Assembly (NCBI GenBank): GCA_014925825.1
Contig: JACGCK010000461.1
Span: forward strand, 1 to 22,123
DNA length: 22,123 nt
Origin: Pholiota molesta
Taxonomy: Eukaryota > Basidiomycota > Agaricomycetes > Agaricales > Strophariaceae
Reading direction: 5' to 3'
The notes below the pieces were generated by a model. It saw only the letters and a program-made list of their open reading frames with translations, ran no database searches and was not told the origin of the DNA. Below, one piece after another: positions 18,333-22,123 of this stretch; positions within the stretch are counted from its first letter, which is position 1; each line of letters starts with the position of its first letter. A program made the translations under genes and the position numbers.

Positions 18333-19916
18333 TTAGGCGCCGGTGGTATCAGACAGTCTTCTAGCTTGCTCTTCGAAGGCGGCACAATTGACTACAGTTC
18401 CTTGCTTCCTACTTGCCTCAGCAGCAAAAACCGTCAAGTGGCTTTTCAGGACATCATCGATATCGGTCCCCAGTAACGCCTGTTCCTTTGCCCCAACGGC
18501 ATCGACGAAGGAGCGAATGAGGCCTGTATCTCCCCACCGTGACCTCCACCTTCATTGTTTGGGTGATGTACTTTCGATCTTCCCTTCCGGAAATCGTTGA
18601 CGGTATAAGTCCTCATGTCTCCAATAATTTCGCCGTGGCTGAAGTGCAATCTTGTCTGCCTGTCGCAAATAGCTGATGTGAAAGCCACCATGGTAAAAGA
18701 TGCAGTAGAGCCATTGGAGAATTCAATGTTGACGACTTGATTATCGCAGACGTCATTGGCGCTTTCATAGACACACAAGCCATATGGTCCATTCTTTAGA
18801 GCAGCCGTGACATTTTCCAAGTCTGGTAAGCCGTCAACGATGGTTTCAACGGGCCATTCGGTGTTTCCCATGGCCACAGGGTCAAGATAAACTGGACAGC
18901 ATAACGAAGTCATTACACTGCTGAACTCAGGGAGTTAACTCGAAAGACGTACTTCTTTTAGCGCTGTAAGGACACTCTTTCTCCATTGGGCATTCCAAGC
19001 AGCGCGTAGCATCACCAGCAGCTTTAGGTTTCGCTGATTTACGAAAGTGCTTCAACGAGCCAAATGATGAAACCTTCACAGGCACAGCGGGTGAAAACCA
19101 ATTGCAAATCAGGTCTATATCACTGATAGATTGAAGAAATCAGGTCGTGCTAACATCAGAAGGCAGATATTACTCACTGACAGCATTTCGTCATCAAAGC
19201 GAATGAGCTCTGACTTTCACTCGACCAATTCCCTCGAACATAAGAGTGAGCGAAATGATAGTGGCCCACTGGCTCAACCTGGACAACATTTATCAATTCA
19301 CCGAGGACACCAGTCCGAATTATGTTTGTGATCTCTTTGCTATACGGAGAATAGCGCATGACTGTAGAGATAGTAATTAGAAAATATGTCATCTCCTAAT
19401 AAAGAGACGGCGTCGTACCATGTCCCATTCCGAAAATGATTCCTGCTTCTTTGATTGCGCCTTCCATTTTCAAGCAGTCGCTCGTGCTGGTCGCCATGGG
19501 TTTTTCGCAGAGAATATGATAACCTTGCTTTGCAAACGCAGCCGCGACTTCAGCATGAAGGTGGTCTTGAACAGCGATGATGACGGCATCTGCTAGACGC
19601 TTGCCGATCGTACTAATGGTTTCAGCAGAAGCAGCGAGGAGGTCCTCCCAGGTGTCGAAAACGAGCGTCTTATCGACTTTATAAAGATTCGCGAAATTCT
19701 TGCGGGTATTGGGACGTGGCTCAGCGATGGCAATGACCTTGCAGCGTTCTGGTGCAGCTAGTGCATATTTCGAATACGCCTGAGCAGCATTGTTAGTATT
19801 GTGTGCTTCTTTCACTATGCCGCTCTTTATGTAAATACCTTTCCGCGTTGTCCGCACCCAATGACTGCCAATGTAACGAATTGGTTGGAGGTTGGGTGTG
19901 AGGGATCCGTGTCCAT
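18333..19916 (-). CDS. Gfo/Idh/MocA-family NAD(P)-dependent oxidoreductase
   Basis: Probable NAD(P)-dependent dehydrogenase acting on a sugar, inositol or related polyol; the substrate is not determined. Exons (minus): 19916-19839, 19779-19419, 19361-19178, 19122-18953, 18891-18333; about 450 residues. The N-terminal Rossmann fold shows [18 protein letters not shown] (GxGxxG), then [22 protein letters not shown] and the family CEKPMATS. The C-terminal half shows [28 protein letters not shown], the catalytic-type [12 protein letters not shown], and a Cys cluster C-x2-C-x5-C ([10 protein letters not shown]), then [17 protein letters not shown]. The start [13 protein letters not shown] sits directly before the first strand and keeps the frame through intron 1. 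One G appears missing in the run at 18532-18535: GGHGG is followed by a broken frame, then [14 protein letters not shown] continues in another. A minus-strand TATAAATA lies about 90 bases upstream. Confidence 0.87.
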
Positions 19917-20006
19917 GGGAGGGGAATGCTTCAGCCTGATAGATCTCCGCCAAAGGTTCTTGGTATTGTTGATAAGAGCTGCCATGCGATGGGGAGATAG
20001 AGAGGA

Positions 20007-20014
20007 TATTTATA
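20007..20014 (-). promoter_or_regulatory. TATA box of the oxidoreductase
   Basis: TATAAATA on the minus strand, about 90 bases before the ATG at 19916. It is a consensus TATA sequence at a normal distance. Confidence 0.5.
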
Positions 20015-20051
20015 CTGCGGAGTACACATAGTTGGGGTGCAAGGGACGAAA

Positions 20052-20088
20052 GTCAGATGGTGCCGCGCGCGGCCTGCCTTCATCTGAC
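20052..20088. repeat. Nested inverted repeat in the bidirectional promoter
   Basis: Perfect 8-bp arms GTCAGATG (20052-20059) and CATCTGAC (20081-20088) enclose a perfect 12-bp palindrome GCCGCGCGCGGC (20062-20073). The arms contain CAGATG/CATCTG, an E-box (CANNTG) type of site. Confidence 0.55.
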
Positions 20089-20130
20089 CACTGCCCAATT
20101 GGAACGGCTGTATTTCTGCTTTCGACTGTT

Positions 20131-21544
20131 ATGCCCCGGATTCTACCACGTCTCATAGAAAAAATAAAAGCACAAGCCACTTCACAAAAGTCGTTCCCGT
20201 CTCCAGCGCTGAAACGGAAGAAGAAACCCAAGTCGCTCTACAAGCCCGTCCCTCCATTGCCTTCATTCAAACCTGCAGATTATCCACAAGCGTCTCTCCT
20301 ATTGGCTCCCCAGAACCCTGTCGGTCATGCAAAAGACTACGTCCGGCACAAGACATTGCCTCCAAGACCATCCCCCGCCCTAAAAAATTCCAGTAAATTG
20401 GATGCTCCTCGACAAATGACGGAACAAGAGTTTGGATGGTGGGCGAACCCGTACCGTATGTGAATATCACGGCCTAGGAATTTTGGACTCCTTCACAAAT
20501 TTTGTTATTCAGTGAGAATGTTGACCTCGCCATTGCGGAAGTGCGCTATAACAGGGCGTCACTTGCCATCTGGTGAGATTTATGATATACCACCATCCGT
20601 ATGTGTTGGCTCATTATCAAAACCACAGACCTTCTTATACGTCTCGTCCCAGTGAGCATCCCAGCTTCTGTCTTGCACGGCAAAAATTCCACTCAGTCTG
20701 TGGCGACGTTGGTCCCAGATGGCCTTCAGCACCCCAAATACGCTGCGCGCCAGAGGTCAGGAGGCGCTGTCTATGCTCTATGTTGGCGACAATTACTCTC
20801 GCAGACACAGAAAGGTTTTCACAACCCCGCATCTCCAGGCGCTGTTACGACTCCTCGTGTGCAAGAACATGTTGCTCACCTCCTCCGTCTTCGTGTACTG
20901 CAAGAGTTCGAATTGCTTGCCGAAAACTTGGAAAAATTGTCCGCTCTCGCAAAAACTATGGCAGTTCTGATGCTATCCTTCGCAGGCTGACGCATGATGA
21001 ATGGGAGTTGGTGAAATCTACAGGCAGTCTCCCGTATAATAATGTGGCGGCGGTTCTCGTAGTTCCATCAGTGGACGTGGATTTAGTCACACAGGAACAG
21101 CTTCCAAGCAACATGTCTGCCTTACCTCCGGATGACGAAGAGTACGCAACGGACTGCCCACCGATTTCAACTCTTCATTCCGCTAAATTATATACATGGA
21201 GCGAAGATTTACCGAAGACATTGCCTCTACTTAACACTCCCCTCTACAACGCCATCTCTGCATTCCCCAGTCGCTCACAACGCGCTACCCTACATACTCT
21301 GCTGCTGCGGGTACTGGACGCAGAGACCTCTTATAAACGAATCAACTCAGAATGTAATGTTTCACCTTCATCTAATCCAGAGCACGATTTGCCTTCCGAC
21401 GCAAGTGATGCTTTTTTATTTTGCTCTGACGCATTTACTGCTAAGCGGGGTGACACAGCTGCTGTCGCCCTTGCTCTATGGAGGCTAAAGATGTACGAAA
21501 GCGAAGGATGGGTGGATAATGGTGGCCAAAAAATATCCCCTTAG
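20131..21544 (+). CDS. Probable mitochondrial protein with YlxR/RnpM-like (DUF448) domain
   Basis: Exons: 20131-20455, 20513-20572, 20629-21544; about 433 residues if one base is missing. The N terminus is basic and poor in acidic residues (MPRILPRLIEKIKAQATSQK), like a mitochondrial presequence. Residues about 100-190 read EFGWWANPYLRM, SPLRKCAITGRHLPSDLLIR, LVPDGLQHPKY and SGGAVYALCW. This order (PLRKC-x2-TG, then LIR-x-V, then a Gly-rich GGAVY) is that of bacterial YlxR/RnpM RNA-binding proteins, which start PLRKCVVTG...LIRVV and end GRGAY. The call is from remembered motifs and is not proven. Then follow HLLRLRVLQEFELLAE, RRLTHDEWELVKST and a less ordered C terminus. One A appears missing in the run at 20923-20926 (GCCGAAAACTTGG), where the frame shifts between ELLAE and KLGKIVRS. 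The start is the ATG next to the basic stretch; an upstream in-frame ATG at 20032 lies in the promoter. Confidence 0.7.
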
Positions 21545-21646
21545 ATTAATAGCGATTCTAATCTTGTTTTATGTATTATATTAATGTGACAATGGCGAAA
21601 ACATATCAATTTTGATACACATGAGATACATATGGGGCCTTTACTA
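21545..21646. other. Convergent 3' region of the YlxR-like gene and PRE3
   Basis: About 100 A/T-rich bases between two opposed stops, with TTTTATGTATTATATTAATG as a likely 3'-end signal region. No gene is visible. Confidence 0.4.
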
Positions 21647-22123
21647 TTATGCTTCAACCGCCATAGGGACAACATCAGAGGCACCTTTCTTCCTGGGAAC
21701 TGCGACAGGTAAAACCTCATGTCCTTCCCAGAATTTCGGTAGTTCATTTCCAGGTACGACAGTCGCTCGACGTTGTCTTCTGTAATTACAACCAACGAAT
21801 AACACCACCAGATGATCCATCTCGCGACATCGCAAGGGAAAGAGCTAGATTGGAATTACACTGGTAAATGGAATATCATGACAAACAGGGCCGAGAAACA
21901 TACTGTTCTTGACGAATTCGACGGTTTCATCGCGTCCCAGCCTTCCTTGTATGTGGCATCACAGTAACCATAACATACGTTGATCCAGACCCTGAATAAT
22001 TATGAGATTCAAATGTTTGATCCAAGATAGCGGAGCATGAACAAACCTCCAATAGCCCATGGTTGGCGGAACAGACCACCGCCGAGAGGATATTGTACAC
22101 GCTTGGCCCATGGCCTCATCCCA
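21647..22123 (-). CDS. pre3: 20S proteasome subunit beta1 (PRE3/PSMB6), 3' part, cut by the window edge
   Basis: C-terminal part of the caspase-like catalytic beta subunit of the 20S proteasome; the 5' part with the active-site Thr lies beyond the edge. Exons (minus): >22123-22048, 21991-21904, 21844-21647. Readable pieces are IPLGGGLFRQPWAIGGSGST, YGYCDATYKEGW, RDETVEFVKN, the diagnostic SLAMSRDGSSGGVIR, VVITEDNVER, and the tail VVPGNELPKFWEGHEV to VPMAVEA. The tail is longer than in yeast or human beta1. The pieces lie in different frames: single bases seem missing near 22110, 22088, 21972, 21934, 21794 and 21763. PRE3 is essential in yeast and the introns are intact, so sequencing error is more likely than a pseudogene. 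Confidence 0.85.

Larger units (their letters stand above)
19917..20130. promoter_or_regulatory. 214-bp bidirectional promoter, oxidoreductase / YlxR-like gene
   Basis: Short region between two divergent starts. It contains a TATAAATA on the minus strand at 20007-20014, suited to the oxidoreductase, and a nested inverted repeat at 20052-20088 nearer the YlxR-like gene. No other feature is visible. Confidence 0.6.

Noticed and set aside
20573..20990. Two overlapping open frames as separate small proteins
   Set aside because: They are the two sides of one reading frame in exon 3 of the YlxR-like gene, broken by one missing base near 20925.

Overview
The window reads as nuclear DNA of a filamentous basidiomycete, most likely an Agaricomycete. 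Genes are dense, lie on both strands, and are cut by many introns of about 47-76 nt with GT-AG borders. The recognisable products are fungal housekeeping or fungal-specific families. I rebuilt the gene models by hand from splice signals, reading frame and remembered family motifs; no alignment was run.

Layout, left to right: an anion/allantoate-type MFS transporter (minus, 99-2538, 17 exons); a 1.1 kb divergent promoter region; a YTP1-like membrane protein (plus, 3634-5944); COQ2, the 4-hydroxybenzoate polyprenyltransferase of ubiquinone synthesis (minus, 6235-7729); the Rho GDP-dissociation inhibitor RDI1 (minus, 7886-8876); two tandem paralogous CCCH zinc-finger proteins with a coiled coil and an NYN/PIN-like globular domain (minus, 9271-11175 and 11864-13777); the replication-licensing factor CDT1 (plus, 14771-16625); an alpha/beta hydrolase (minus, 16836-17834); a Gfo/Idh/MocA oxidoreductase (minus, 18333-19916); a probable mitochondrial protein with a YlxR/RnpM-like domain (plus, 20131-21544); and the 3' part of proteasome beta1, PRE3 (minus, 21647 to the right edge). 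The genes do not form one pathway. Neighbours share promoter regions (MFS/YTP1, zinc finger B/CDT1, oxidoreductase/YlxR-like) or converge at their 3' ends.

Three things stand out. First, four genes contain internal microexons of 8 or 13 nt. The 13-nt one sits at the same place in both zinc-finger paralogs. Second, those paralogs differ at the acidic residues of the putative NYN-like site: copy B keeps them and copy A has lost several. Third, six genes carry single-base frame breaks, mostly losses in short base runs, and they become denser toward the right end. Because they hit RDI1 and the essential PRE3, consensus error is the likeliest cause rather than decay. CDT1 also has a clear pair of MluI cell-cycle boxes in its promoter.

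I found no tRNA, rRNA, transposon, CRISPR array or mobile element.
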